Assembly (NCBI GenBank): GCA_007279905.1
Contig: QYPH01000014.1
Location: 1-64,000 of the forward strand
Source: Actinomycetota bacterium
GTDB lineage: Bacteria > Actinomycetota > Acidimicrobiia > Acidimicrobiales > Ilumatobacteraceae
Length of the DNA stretch: 64,000 nt
Direction of reading: 5' to 3'
Shown here: piece after piece, positions 1 through 10,092 of the stretch
How positions within the stretch are numbered: position 1 is the stretch's first letter
Layout: every line of letters begins with the position of its first letter
Position numbers and translations under genes: made by a program
The notes under the pieces: model-generated
The model's input: the letters and a program-made list of their open reading frames with translations, nothing else
Database searches by the model: none
What the model was told of the DNA's origin: nothing

Positions 1-156
1 CCGTCGTATAGCCGTGGCGATTCTGCCGGTCGTCCTCCAGCAGGTCGTGGTCGTCCGTCAGCAGATCGTGGTGATCGTCCGTCGTATAGTCGTGGCGATT
101 CTGCCGGTCGTCCTCCAGCAGGTCGTGGTCGTCCTTCGTCAGATCGCAGCGATCGC
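1..156 (+). repeat. Two in-frame copies of a 78-bp (26-aa) tandem repeat
   Basis: ccgtcgtatagYcgtggcgattctgccggtcgtcctccagcaggtcgtggtcgtcc... starts at 1 and again at 79; a degenerate third unit follows. Confidence 0.9.
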
Positions 157-1059
157 CCAAGTAGCGGACGTTCGTTCCGCGATGATGATCGCCCAGTAGT
201 TCCGCAAACTGCAGCGCAGCGTAAAGCCGATGAAGTTCGTTATCGCACTGGCGGACGCAAAAACGATCGTGATGCATTGCCTCGCAACACACAATCAAAT
301 GAGGTGTGGAAAGACGAAGGTTCGACACGTCCAGCACGTGGTCGTGGCCCTCGTCGAGAAGAAGAGTCAGCGCCAATTCGTCTCGAGCGCGATGAGCGTC
401 GCGCGTCAGCATCCGCAATGGCTCATGTTGAAGCAACAGTTGCTGGAAGCATCATCGCGATCGTTGGCGAAAGAGCTTCTAAGCGCCTGATTGAAAAACT
501 CGCGTTGGCACTCGATGCCTTTGAGCGTGGTCGCTATCAAGACGCCAAAAAAATTATTATTCCTATTTCACGAGATTGCCCGGGAGTCGAGTTGATTCAC
601 GAAATCGCTGGACTGTCGATGTATCGCATGGCCCAATGGCGCGATGCCGCAGATCATCTTGAGCAAGCACGCGCACTCACTTCGGGTTCAACTCTTAATC
701 ATCCTGTGCTAGCCGACTGCTACCGCGCATTGATGCGCTACGACAAGGTTGACGAGTTGTGGAAAGAGTTGAAGGACGCTTCACCGGACCCAGTAATCGT
801 TGCTGAAGGCCGAATTGTCGCTGCCAGTGCGCTTGCAGATCAAGGCGATATTCAAGCAGCAGTGCGCTTGATGCAACAATCAAAGCAAGATCCAGCAAAA
901 GTTCACGAACATCATCTTCGCGAATGGTATGTGCTTGCTGATTTGTATGACCGTTCGGGTGATGTTGTGCAAGCTCGCACGATTTTTCAACGCATCGCTA
1001 AGAACGACGCAGACTTCACTGACGTGCGTGACCGTCTCGAAACGCTTGGCTCTCGCTAG
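1..1059 (+). CDS. TPR-like protein with N-terminal Arg/Gly/Pro/Ser-rich tandem-repeat region, 5' end truncated by window
   Basis: Frame 1 is open from base 1 to the TAG at 1057-1059. It reads PSYSRGDSAGRPPAGRGRPSADRGDR..., then helical TPR-like repeats (ALDAFERGRYQDAKKI..., ADCYRALMRYDKVDELWKEL...). The listed ORF start at 277 is internal to this frame. Confidence 0.75.
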   Translation, partial: PSYSRGDSAGRPPAGRGRPSADRGDRPSYSRGDSAGRPPAGRGRPSSDRSDRPSSGRSFRDDDRPVVPQTAAQRKADEVRYRTGGRKNDRDALPRNTQSNEVWKDEGSTRPARGRGPRREEESAPIRLERDERRASASAMAHVEATVAGSIIAIVGERASKRLIEKLALALDAFERGRYQDAKKIIIPISRDCPGVELIHEIAGLSMYRMAQWRDAADHLEQARALTSGSTLNHPVLADCYRALMRYDKVDELWKELKDASPDPVIVAEGRIVAASALADQGDIQAAVRLMQQSKQDPAKVHEHHLREWYVLADLYDRSGDVVQARTIFQRIAKNDADFTDVRDRLETLGSR

Positions 1060-1065
1060 CAGTTA

Positions 1066-2268
1066 TTAGTCGCGAGTATTGAGTTCGCGCAAAACAAAGC
1101 CAGTACGAAGCTTTGGAGTAAAAAATGTCGATTTCGGTGGCATCAGAATGCCCTCAGTTGCTGTTCGCTGAATCTCGGCAACACTGACTGGCCGAATCAG
1201 AATCGCGGCATTGGCCTGACGCTTGGCGAGTACATCGACAACTTCTGCCACGCCATGCTGAAATGAGACTGTATGTGCTGTGTTTTGCAGAGCGTGTTCA
1301 AGGCGTGCGCTATCGAGTGAACGAACTCCAACAAATGCCGCATTTCTAGGTGTGATCCACTTGACTTGGGAGTTTCCTCCGATAAAGCACAGACAGCCAT
1401 CGCGGTCCATTGTTGCAAGCGTGTTGCTGTCGACGGGAGGCGCGTCGGAGACGTCAAATGATTGTTGCAGGGCTGCAAGGAGATCTGATTGGGAAATGTC
1501 GGTGTACAGGCGATGGATGGCTGCAACACTGAGTTGTTCGTCAATCAGTTCGTTAACGAATGTGAGTGTCTCTTCGGCGCCGGTTGATTGTGAACCTGTG
1601 CGCACGCGTGTCTCGTCACGGTATGTACGACTAATGGCATATCGATGATGACCATCAGCAATGATGACCGGTTGCTCGGCAATACATGCAGTGATGGCTT
1701 CTATGCGGGCGGCGTCAGTGACACGCTCGACGGTATGAGTAACACCTTGTTCGTCGACGTAACTTCCCACGATTTCTGCTTGAGACTTCAGTAGATCGCT
1801 GAGACCTTTGGTGAGGCTGAGTCCCCAGACAGGCGAGAGGTTGGCGTCAGTCGCACGCGTCAAATCGAGACGATCAGTCTTGGCTTTTGGAGTAGTGCGT
1901 TCGTGTGCGAGCACTCCACTTGCACCTTCGTCGACTACCTCGATGGCTCCGAGTACGCCAACGATGTGTCGTTGCTTACCAAGTGTGTCAATAAAATGCA
2001 TGCGGTACAACGTAAAAGTTGGGTCTTCGTCACGTTCGAGAACACCATCTTCGATCCAACTCTTGAGGATGAGTGCCGCTGATTGATAGGCGTCTCGTTG
2101 CGGATCGATTGAAATTGGTAAGTCAATGTTGACGATGTTTTGAGGGTGACGTGCTACCAACTGCGCGCGGTCGGCGTCATTTAAGACGTCATATGGTGGT
2201 GAGCACGCATTGGCGAGGTCTGTATTTGGTGCATAACGAAGCGCGCGAAAAGGTAGAAAACGAGGCAC
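1066..2268 (-). CDS. DUF1015 family protein
   Basis: 400 aa; PFRALRYAPN...SPPYDVL and IADGHHRYA motifs typical of DUF1015. Confidence 0.85.
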   Translation of the reverse strand: MPRFLPFRALRYAPNTDLANACSPPYDVLNDADRAQLVARHPQNIVNIDLPISIDPQRDAYQSAALILKSWIEDGVLERDEDPTFTLYRMHFIDTLGKQRHIVGVLGAIEVVDEGASGVLAHERTTPKAKTDRLDLTRATDANLSPVWGLSLTKGLSDLLKSQAEIVGSYVDEQGVTHTVERVTDAARIEAITACIAEQPVIIADGHHRYAISRTYRDETRVRTGSQSTGAEETLTFVNELIDEQLSVAAIHRLYTDISQSDLLAALQQSFDVSDAPPVDSNTLATMDRDGCLCFIGGNSQVKWITPRNAAFVGVRSLDSARLEHALQNTAHTVSFQHGVAEVVDVLAKRQANAAILIRPVSVAEIQRTATEGILMPPKSTFFTPKLRTGFVLRELNTRD

Positions 2269-2277
2269 AATTACAGT

Positions 2278-3087
2278 GTGCCATCTGCGACTCCAATTTT
2301 GTGCGATTTGGATGGTGTCGTTTGGCTAATGCATCAGCCAATAGCTGGGTCGGTTGAAGCAATTGCCGAACTACGTAACGCTGGTCATCGAGTTCTCTTT
2401 GTAACAAACAACTCGTTTTCTCTCGTAGCTGACCAAGAATTGGCATTAGAAAAGATCGGTATTTTTGCCAAAGGAGATGTGGTGACATCGTCGCAAGCGG
2501 CTGGCTCGCTCCTTCGCGCGGGTGACAAGGTGCTGCTCGGAGGTGGTCCTGGTGCTGTCGAAGCAATATCTGCTGCAGGTGCGATTTTGGTTGGACGATC
2601 AGACGACAAAGACGACAACTACCTGCGCGATCAGTTGAGTGAAAACGAGATTGATGTGGTGTTGGTGGGGTACCACGCAACGTTTGACTATCGCGGTTTG
2701 ATAAGACTTTCGAATGCGGTACGCAATGGCGCACGACTGATTGCGACCAATGACGATGCAACATATCCAACTCCGTATGGACTCATACCGGGAGGAGGTG
2801 CGATCCTGGCTGCTGTTGCAACCGCTTCCGGTGTCGACCCGACTATTGCGGGTAAGCCACACAAGCCAATGGCCGACTTGGTGCGTAAAATTTTGGAGAC
2901 TGATGATCTGACAAATGCATGGATGGTTGGAGATCGACCGTCTACGGATGGATTGTTTGCACAAACAGTTGGCTGCAGATTTGCTCAAGTACTGACCGGA
3001 ATCTCGACTGCCGATGATGGGGCGCACCAATCGACACAAGTTTTTGACGATCTGGCAGCATTTGCAAAAATGATTTTGGCTTTGTAA
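2278..3087 (+). CDS. HAD-IIA family sugar-phosphate/phosphoglycolate phosphatase-like hydrolase (NagD-like)
   Basis: CDLDGVVW, FVTNNS, GKPHKPM and MVGDRPSTDG HAD motifs; located directly before tlyA. Confidence 0.85.
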   Translation: MPSATPILCDLDGVVWLMHQPIAGSVEAIAELRNAGHRVLFVTNNSFSLVADQELALEKIGIFAKGDVVTSSQAAGSLLRAGDKVLLGGGPGAVEAISAAGAILVGRSDDKDDNYLRDQLSENEIDVVLVGYHATFDYRGLIRLSNAVRNGARLIATNDDATYPTPYGLIPGGGAILAAVATASGVDPTIAGKPHKPMADLVRKILETDDLTNAWMVGDRPSTDGLFAQTVGCRFAQVLTGISTADDGAHQSTQVFDDLAAFAKMILAL

Positions 3088-3091
3088 GCAG

Positions 3092-3883
3092 ATGTCGAAG
3101 TCTCGTGTTCGCCTCGATGCTGCCTTGGTGAAAACTGGAATTGCTTCAGACTTGGCTTTGGCCCAAGAGTTGATCGCGCAAGGTGTGATTTTGGTAAATG
3201 GTTCGATCGCACTGACAAATAATCGAATGGTGGCAAACTCCGACACAGTGCTGTTATCGGTGCCTGCACGGTTTGTGTCAAGGGGTGGCGAAAAACTTGA
3301 GGCTGCCATCGTTGCATTTAACATCGACATCGCTGGTCAACGCGTGCTTGACGCAGGTGCATCAACGGGTGGATTTACTGACTGTGTGCTGCAACGCGGT
3401 GCGCGGGAGGTTGTTGCGCTCGATGTTGGCAAAGCTCAATTGCACGACCGACTGGTGAGAGATCCGCGTGTGACCGTAGTTGATTCTGTCAATGTGCGAA
3501 CGTTGAGCGAGGGTGGCGGCTTTGATGTCGGCCTTGATGTCGGCTTTGATGTTGTAGTAGCCGATTTGTCCTTTATTTCATTGCAGAAAGTTTCTACAGC
3601 ACTTGTAGGTGTCTTGCGTCCACATGGTCACATGATCCTGTTGGTGAAACCGCAATTTGAGGCCGAGAAGGCCGAAGTAGACAAAGGGGCTGGCGTGATT
3701 ACCGACACCAAGATTCACGACAGAACTCTGGCTCAGGTGGTTGGGGCATACGAATCGTTGGGGATGACCAAGATGGGCGTCATCGAGTCTCCACTGCGCG
3801 GGGCCGACGGCAACACCGAGTTTTTGCTGCATCTGCACAAAGGGCCAGCAATTGAAGCGCACTCTGTGAGTCGGGTTGAGTAG
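3092..3883 (+). CDS. tlyA: TlyA family rRNA (cytidine-2'-O)-methyltransferase / hemolysin A
   Basis: S4 domain (RLDAALVKTGIA...), VSRGGEKLEAA, DAGASTGGFTDCVLQRGA, LVKPQFEA. Confidence 0.92.
   Translation: MSKSRVRLDAALVKTGIASDLALAQELIAQGVILVNGSIALTNNRMVANSDTVLLSVPARFVSRGGEKLEAAIVAFNIDIAGQRVLDAGASTGGFTDCVLQRGAREVVALDVGKAQLHDRLVRDPRVTVVDSVNVRTLSEGGGFDVGLDVGFDVVVADLSFISLQKVSTALVGVLRPHGHMILLVKPQFEAEKAEVDKGAGVITDTKIHDRTLAQVVGAYESLGMTKMGVIESPLRGADGNTEFLLHLHKGPAIEAHSVSRVE
3518..3553 (+). repeat. Three 12-bp in-frame repeats in tlyA (GFDV-GLDV-GFDV)
   Basis: ggctttgatgtc ggccttgatgtc ggctttgatgtt. Confidence 0.85.
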
Positions 3884-3908
3884 GTTGAAGGGCGATGGAG
3901 ATTTGTCG

Positions 3909-4772
3909 ATGAGCGCCATTTTTGTTCTTGCACACCACTCGCGAGGCGAGATTGGCCCCTTATTAGTTGATCTTGAAGCGTGGTGCCTCAAGCACAAGCA
4001 CCATCTGTGGATGCTGCCGGCTGACGCGCAAGCGCGGGGTGTTGGTCATCTTGCATCCGATCGAGATGCGATGGACGCGGATGTTGTGTTGTCGCTCGGT
4101 GGTGACGGAACGGTGCTTCGCGCAGTGCACCTTCTGGACGGTGCACCTGTGCCAATTTTGGGTGTCAATGTAGGCACGCTTGGTTACCTCACTGAAATAG
4201 AACCATCGGAATGTATCTCTTCCTTGCAGAAATGGGTGGATGGAAAACAAGACCACGATTTTATTATTGACAAGCGCATGATGCTGACCGTGTTGTTGAA
4301 GCGTGCCGATGGAAGTAACGATATTTCGTGGCGGGCACTCAACGAAGCAGTTCTTGAAAAGCAGCAATCCGGACATACCGTTTGGCTTGATGTAGTAATC
4401 AATTCCGAACTGTTTGCAACGTACTCTGCAGACGGCTTAATTGTTTCAACACCAACAGGGAGCACCGCCTATTCAATGTCGGCTCGCGGCCCAGTAGTTT
4501 CGCCTCGTCATCGCGCACTCCTAGTGACACCAGTTTCGCCACACATGTTGTTTGATCGGGCGCTTGTTCTCGATCCACAGGAGTCGTTGTTGATTGAGGT
4601 TGTTGGTACAAGACCGGTTGACATGGCGCTCGATGGCCGCAAGGTAACGAGCCTGACACAAGGTGATGTCGTGAGTTTTTCTCCAGACACATGCACTGCC
4701 GAATTTTTGCGTTTTAAGACACCAAAGTTCCATCAAATTGTTCGCACAAAGTTTGGTCTCGGAGACGATTGA
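3909..4772 (+). CDS. nadK: NAD kinase
   Basis: LSLGGDGTVLRA, GVNVGTLGYLTE, STPTGSTAYSMSARGP; ORF opens at 3876 but ATG 3909 is the likely start. Confidence 0.92.
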   Translation: MSAIFVLAHHSRGEIGPLLVDLEAWCLKHKHHLWMLPADAQARGVGHLASDRDAMDADVVLSLGGDGTVLRAVHLLDGAPVPILGVNVGTLGYLTEIEPSECISSLQKWVDGKQDHDFIIDKRMMLTVLLKRADGSNDISWRALNEAVLEKQQSGHTVWLDVVINSELFATYSADGLIVSTPTGSTAYSMSARGPVVSPRHRALLVTPVSPHMLFDRALVLDPQESLLIEVVGTRPVDMALDGRKVTSLTQGDVVSFSPDTCTAEFLRFKTPKFHQIVRTKFGLGDD

Positions 4773-6376
4773 TGCTGAGTGAGTTGCACATTGAAAATCT
4801 TGGAGTGATTGAAAAACTCGATCTCGCTGTAGGTGAAGGACTTGTAGCGCTCACTGGAGAGACGGGTGCAGGAAAAACCATGCTGGTTGAGGCCATCGAC
4901 TTGCTCGTTGGTGGTAGGGCAGATGCATCTGTTGTGCGCACCGGTTGCGAAGAAGCCCGTGTCGAAGGTCGATTTGTAGCTGGCGAAAATGAGGTCATTC
5001 TGTGTCGCGTCGTGCCGGTGACGGGTCGTTCGCGCGCTTACGTCAACGGTCGACTCGCAACCGTTGCGCAGTTGGCCGAATATGGTGCCGATCATGTTGA
5101 TCTGCACGGTCAACATGCGCATCAAAGTTTGTTGGGTGCGAGTGCTCAGCGAATGGCGCTCGATCATTTTTGCGGAGTTGATCTTGAGCCATTGAGACAA
5201 GCGCGTGCTCGCGTCACCGAGATCGAGGCACTACTTGCAACACTTGGCGGCGACGAACGTGCGCGTGCTCGCGAAATTGATCTCTTGCGTTTTCAAGTAA
5301 AAGAAATCCTGGACGCTGGTTTGGTGGGTGAAACAGAAGACGACGATCTCTCACGAGAAGAAGACTTGTTGGCTGATGCTGTGGCCCATCGCGAGGCTCT
5401 GTATCTCAGTGTTTCGCAGTTGCAGGACGACGATGGTGCAAGTGATGCGTTGGGCAAATCGATTTCGTCGATTGGGCATCGCGAGTCGTTTGAGACTTTG
5501 TCGATGCGTCTCAAAAATGCGCAGTCGGAGATCGACGATATTGCGCGTGAAATGCGAGATCTAGCAGAGACCATTGAAGAAGACCCAGCCAAGTTGGCGA
5601 TTGTTCGAGAGCGCAGGCACTTGCTTGTTGACTTGCGACGAAAATATGGCGAATCGTTGAGCGAAGTTATTGCATACGGACACGAGAGCGCTGTGCGCTT
5701 GAGCGAACTTGAGGGTTTTGAGGCGCGAGCAGCCACCCTCGATGCCGATCGTGCGTCTGCAATTGCTCATTTGCGATCTGCCGAAAAAGTGGTGGGGAGT
5801 GCGAGGCGCCAAGCCGCACCTCGTTTGGCTAAGGCTGTGCAACAGCATTTGCGCACTCTTGCAATGGCTCATGCTGTTGTCGAAGTTTCAGTGGGCAACG
5901 ACCCAGGTGATGACGTGACTTTCTTGTTGGCGGCAAACCCGGGTTCGCCTCCTTCGCCATTGTCCAAAGTGGCCTCGGGCGGTGAGTTGGCCCGAACGAT
6001 GCTTGCACTTCGTTTGGTTTTGACGCAAGGTCCTTCAACACTGGTGTTTGACGAAGTGGACGCCGGTATTGGGGGCGAGGCAGCGGTTGCTGTGGCGGGA
6101 GCGTTGGCCGAGCTTGGTCTGCGGCATCAAGTACTGGTCGTCACCCATCTTGCCCAAGTGGCAGCAGCAGCCCATCGACAGATCAAAGTCTCCAAGACGG
6201 TGAGAGCACAACAGACGTTCGCCGAGGCCGTTGAGCTTGGCGATCAGGACAGAGTTGGCGAAATAGCGCGCATGCTGTCCGGTGGCATGGCCGAAGAGGC
6301 TGCCTTGAAATACGCGTCAGAACTCCTCAAGGCCTCATCTGCTCTGTCGAGCAACCAGCGGCGGTCTCGCCGCTAG
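4769..6376 (+). CDS. recN: DNA repair protein RecN
   Basis: SMC-like: [66 protein letters not shown] overlap with nadK. Confidence 0.95.
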   Translation: MMLSELHIENLGVIEKLDLAVGEGLVALTGETGAGKTMLVEAIDLLVGGRADASVVRTGCEEARVEGRFVAGENEVILCRVVPVTGRSRAYVNGRLATVAQLAEYGADHVDLHGQHAHQSLLGASAQRMALDHFCGVDLEPLRQARARVTEIEALLATLGGDERARAREIDLLRFQVKEILDAGLVGETEDDDLSREEDLLADAVAHREALYLSVSQLQDDDGASDALGKSISSIGHRESFETLSMRLKNAQSEIDDIAREMRDLAETIEEDPAKLAIVRERRHLLVDLRRKYGESLSEVIAYGHESAVRLSELEGFEARAATLDADRASAIAHLRSAEKVVGSARRQAAPRLAKAVQQHLRTLAMAHAVVEVSVGNDPGDDVTFLLAANPGSPPSPLSKVASGGELARTMLALRLVLTQGPSTLVFDEVDAGIGGEAAVAVAGALAELGLRHQVLVVTHLAQVAAAAHRQIKVSKTVRAQQTFAEAVELGDQDRVGEIARMLSGGMAEEAALKYASELLKASSALSSNQRRSRR

Positions 6377-6458
6377 CCCCGCAGTGGGTATGCTTATCTT
6401 CCGTCGTGGAGTTATTGGTCCCAGTCGGGAGCGCTCCGCACAGAGACGGGAGCGAGTA

Positions 6459-8111
6459 GTGCCAAAGCATGTGTTTGTAACTGGTGGTGTTGCAAGTTCG
6501 CTTGGCAAAGGTCTGACCGCTTCCTCGCTTGGTCGACTACTCAAAATGCGTGGACTGCGTGTCACGATGCAGAAATTGGATCCGTACATCAACGTTGATC
6601 CCGGAACAATGAATCCATTTGAACATGGAGAAGTTTTTGTTACAGATGATGGCGGCGAAACAGATTTAGACCTCGGTCACTATGAAAGATTTATTGACGA
6701 AAATCTGACTCGCTCATCCAATGCGACAACTGGAAGTATTTATCAGGCGGTATTGGCCGCTGAACGACGTGGCGACTATCTCGGGCGCACCGTGCAGGTC
6801 ATCCCGCACGTAACGGATGAAATTAAGCGCCGCATTCAGCGGCTCGCAACGGACGATGTAGATGTTGTTATCACCGAAGTCGGTGGCACCGTGGGAGACA
6901 TCGAGATTCTTCCGTTCCTTGAAGCGATCCGTCAATTCAAGAACGAAGTCGGTCGCGACAACATTTGTTATGTTCACGTGACATTGGTTCCTTTTATCGG
7001 GCCAAGCGGAGAGCAAAAAACGAAACCAACTCAGCACAGTGTTACTGAGTTGCGGTCGCGCGGAATTCAGCCTGACATCATTGTGTGCCGCAGCGAAGAG
7101 CCGATTAGTGATCAGTTGAAGCGCAAAATTTCTGGACAATGCGACGTCGATCAGAAAAATGTGATCAATGCGGCAGATGTAAGGAATATTTACGAGTTGC
7201 CATTGATATTGCACGACGAAGGTCTTGACACACAGATCTGTGAAGTGCTGAAGATTGATGCTCCTCTTGATCTCACTCCGTGGAGAGAGCTTGTTGCACG
7301 AGTCGAGGCTTCCACATCACCCGTACGAATTGGTTTAATAGGCAAGTATGTGCAGCTGCAAGATGCATATCTTTCCGTTGTAGAGAGTTTGAAACACGCT
7401 GGTTTTCATCACGGTGCAAAGGTAGAAGTCGTGTGGATACAGGCAGAAGACGTAGAGGGTTTGCTTGCCGATGACCGAATGACCACGTTGGATGGAATCG
7501 TGATTCCTGGGGGTTTTGGTCCACGCGGCATTGAAGGCAAGATCCGAGCAGCCGAATATGCGCGCGAAAACATGGTGCCTTGTCTGGGTTTGTGTCTTGG
7601 AATGCAAGTGATGACCGTGGAGTTTGCGCGGAATGTACTTGGCATGACCGATGCCAACTCGACGGAATTTGATCTTTCAACCCAAAACCCGGTGATTGAC
7701 ATTATGAACGATCAGCGCGAAGTGACCGACAAGGGTGGAACAATGCGCCTTGGTGCGTACTACGCGGTGTTGACTCCTGGGACACAGGTCGCCAAGGCGT
7801 ATGGCGAGCCAGTAGTGAGTGAGCGACATCGCCATCGTTACGAATTTAATTCTGCTTACCGAAGTCGTTTTGAAGAAGCTGGCTTTATCTGCAGTGGAAC
7901 TTCGCCAGATAAACGGTTGGTGGAATTTATTGAATTGCAAGGGCATCCATTTTGGGTTGGTACTCAAGCGCATCCAGAATTTAAGAGCCGCCCAGACCGA
8001 CCTCATCCGTTGTTTCGCGAGATGATTGGTGCGGCTTTGGCGCGTCGAGCACTGACGCACAGCACACTTCGTGCTGCAGATCGTGCAGCCTCGGCTGACG
8101 CCCAGTCGTAG
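6459..8111 (+). CDS. pyrG: CTP synthase
   Basis: [75 protein letters not shown] 6459 fits the conserved N-terminus better than 6384. Confidence 0.95.
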   Translation: MPKHVFVTGGVASSLGKGLTASSLGRLLKMRGLRVTMQKLDPYINVDPGTMNPFEHGEVFVTDDGGETDLDLGHYERFIDENLTRSSNATTGSIYQAVLAAERRGDYLGRTVQVIPHVTDEIKRRIQRLATDDVDVVITEVGGTVGDIEILPFLEAIRQFKNEVGRDNICYVHVTLVPFIGPSGEQKTKPTQHSVTELRSRGIQPDIIVCRSEEPISDQLKRKISGQCDVDQKNVINAADVRNIYELPLILHDEGLDTQICEVLKIDAPLDLTPWRELVARVEASTSPVRIGLIGKYVQLQDAYLSVVESLKHAGFHHGAKVEVVWIQAEDVEGLLADDRMTTLDGIVIPGGFGPRGIEGKIRAAEYARENMVPCLGLCLGMQVMTVEFARNVLGMTDANSTEFDLSTQNPVIDIMNDQREVTDKGGTMRLGAYYAVLTPGTQVAKAYGEPVVSERHRHRYEFNSAYRSRFEEAGFICSGTSPDKRLVEFIELQGHPFWVGTQAHPEFKSRPDRPHPLFREMIGAALARRALTHSTLRAADRAASADAQS

Positions 8112-8132
8112 AACTATCGGTAACGATTTCTG

Positions 8133-8687
8133 ATGGCGCATTTTGAGCGCACGAAGCGAACGGTTTTGCACGAGTGGGTGTTGTGGAAACTTGTGCAAAG
8201 TCGTTTTCGTTCGCCTGTTGGCGAAGAGTTTGTGAGAACTTATGTTGAATCGCCTGGAGCAACAGGAATTGTTCCCGTTCGTTTGAATCCGGATGGCAAG
8301 TACGAAGTGGTGATGGTGCGTCAATATCGACCAGCCCTAGATGCCTACAGCCTCGAGATTCCGGCTGGGATGCGAGATGTCGCGGGTGAGGACGCGCTGT
8401 CAACTGCGCTGCGTGAACTACAAGAAGAGACTGGCTTTACATCGACTGACGTTCGGTCGTTGGGTCAAATCTTGCAGGCTCCTGGCATCACCAACGCCGC
8501 CGTACAACTGTTTTTGGCTGTTGGTTTGAGTGAGGTGCCGTTAAGTCGACATGGTCCAGAAGAAGATGACATGTCGGTCGAAATCTTTCTCTTGGACGAT
8601 GCAGTACGCATGATTGAGACAGGAGAGATCGACAATGCAATGGCGGTTGTTGGCATTTTGCGCGCCGATCGAATTTTGAAGCAATGA
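8133..8687 (+). CDS. NUDIX hydrolase (ADP-ribose pyrophosphatase-like)
   Basis: Nudix box AGEDALSTALRELQEETGF. Confidence 0.88.
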   Translation: MAHFERTKRTVLHEWVLWKLVQSRFRSPVGEEFVRTYVESPGATGIVPVRLNPDGKYEVVMVRQYRPALDAYSLEIPAGMRDVAGEDALSTALRELQEETGFTSTDVRSLGQILQAPGITNAAVQLFLAVGLSEVPLSRHGPEEDDMSVEIFLLDDAVRMIETGEIDNAMAVVGILRADRILKQ

Positions 8688-9610
8688 CCAGTCTGGGTGA
8701 TGCCGAGCGCTTTCTGACGTGGATGCGTGTAGAGCAGGGAAGGTCTGAGCGCACCATCGAGGCGTATGGACGCGATGTCGCACAATATGAATCGCATCTT
8801 GTGGCTCACAAGTTGACGCTGAGAAACGTTAAGGCAGCCGATATCGAAAAATACATTGCGGTGTTGCGAGCGAGTAATCGCGCACCCAAGAGCATTGCGC
8901 GACAGTTTGCAGCAATTCGCATGCTCCATCGCTTTTTACTCGACGAAAGTCTTCGTGCCGATAATCCAACAGCATTCATCGATGGAGTAAAGGTTCCCTC
9001 TGGTATTCCAAAAGCACTCAGCGAGGATGAAGTTGTGTTGCTGTTGAATGCTGTGACCGGTGTGGATTCACTCGCACTTCGAGATCGGGCATTGCTGGAG
9101 TTCTTGTATGCGACGGGAGCGCGTGTTTCTGAGGCTTGCGGATTGTCGTTGAGCGATGTCGACATGGAAAGCAGTGTTGCTCGCGTCTTTGGTAAAGGCT
9201 CGAAGGAGAGGATTGTGCCATTCGGAAGACATGCAAAAGAAGCACTCGAAACTTGGTTGGGTGCAGGCGGAAGACCGATGTTGTGTCCGCAGCAATGGGC
9301 AAAACGTGATCACGCCGATGCTGTGTTTCTTGGCGTGCGCGGCACGCGGTTATCGCGCCAAGCAGCGTGGGGGATTGTTCGCAAGTATGCGCTCTTGGCT
9401 GGCATCAAAAGCGAATTGTCACCACATGTCTTGCGACATTCGTGTGCAACCCATATGTTGGTGCACGGTGCAGATCTCAGAATCGTCCAAGAACTGCTCG
9501 GCCATGCTTCAGTGAGCACTACTCAGGTGTACACCAAGGTGGATAACGAAGTGTTGTTTGAGATGTATCGCGAATCTCATCCTCGAGCACAAGTGCAGAC
9601 ATCATCATGA
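8684..9610 (+). CDS. xerD: Tyrosine recombinase XerD
   Basis: SAM-like N-terminal domain; catalytic residues in YATGARVSE, LSPHVLRHSCATHML and LGHASVSTTQVYT; in a housekeeping cluster. Confidence 0.9.
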   Translation: MTSLGDAERFLTWMRVEQGRSERTIEAYGRDVAQYESHLVAHKLTLRNVKAADIEKYIAVLRASNRAPKSIARQFAAIRMLHRFLLDESLRADNPTAFIDGVKVPSGIPKALSEDEVVLLLNAVTGVDSLALRDRALLEFLYATGARVSEACGLSLSDVDMESSVARVFGKGSKERIVPFGRHAKEALETWLGAGGRPMLCPQQWAKRDHADAVFLGVRGTRLSRQAAWGIVRKYALLAGIKSELSPHVLRHSCATHMLVHGADLRIVQELLGHASVSTTQVYTKVDNEVLFEMYRESHPRAQVQTSS

Positions 9611-10068
9611 TTGGGTTGATGATGTCTCGATCCATTCATTTGGCTAAGCGCTTCGTGCTTTCCCTTGTGCCATCTCAGGTGCAAGAAATCGAACGGCAGT
9701 GGGTCCGCTCAATTCTTTCGCAAGGCGAGTTTGATATGTGGAACAACATGATGGTGCAGGATCAGCGGCACAGCGTGGTGGTCGCGCGTCGTTTTGTGAT
9801 GCATCGACCAACTGCTGTACAAAGCGAGATTGCTGGAGCGTTATTGCATGATGTAGGTAAGTCTGCAGCACGTCTTGGTACTGTTGCTCGAGTTATTGCA
9901 ACACTGGTTGGCCCGCGCACAAGTCGCTTTCGTCAGTATCACGATCACGAGAATATTGGAGCAACAATGCTCCGATCGATCGGCAGCGACGAGATGACTA
10001 TCTCGATGGTGGAAGGTTCATGTGGCGCTGAGTTACAAGAAGCACTAAACAAAGCTGACGATATTTAG
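9607..10068 (+). CDS. HD-domain family protein
   Basis: QDQRHSVVVARR...GALLHDVGKS...YHDHENIGA; overlaps xerD end (ATGA). Confidence 0.65.
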   Translation: MIGLMMSRSIHLAKRFVLSLVPSQVQEIERQWVRSILSQGEFDMWNNMMVQDQRHSVVVARRFVMHRPTAVQSEIAGALLHDVGKSAARLGTVARVIATLVGPRTSRFRQYHDHENIGATMLRSIGSDEMTISMVEGSCGAELQEALNKADDI

Positions 10069-10092
10069 AAGATACTTCGATCCAGCTAGCTC

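Noticed and set aside
1-156. Direct repeats as a possible CRISPR array
   Set aside because: Repeats are 78 bp, contiguous with no spacers, and in frame with a coding region.
14-490. ORFs 14..199 and 230..490 (+)
   Set aside because: Out-of-frame readings of the RG-rich repeat gene, whose real frame (frame 1) is open from base 1 to 1059.
2599-3330. 243-aa minus-strand ORF
   Set aside because: Antisense to HAD hydrolase and tlyA, both with clear motifs; no recognisable motif in the antisense product.
6429-6438. GGAGCGCTCC palindrome in the pyrG leader as an attenuator
   Set aside because: Perfect 10-bp palindrome with no loop and no following T-run; insufficient evidence.
7677-8324. 215-aa minus-strand ORF
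   Set aside because: Antisense to pyrG/NUDIX; low-plausibility composition.
8684-9610. Tyrosine recombinase as evidence of an integrative element
   Set aside because: XerD-like sequence in a conserved housekeeping cluster; no att-like repeats or cargo seen.
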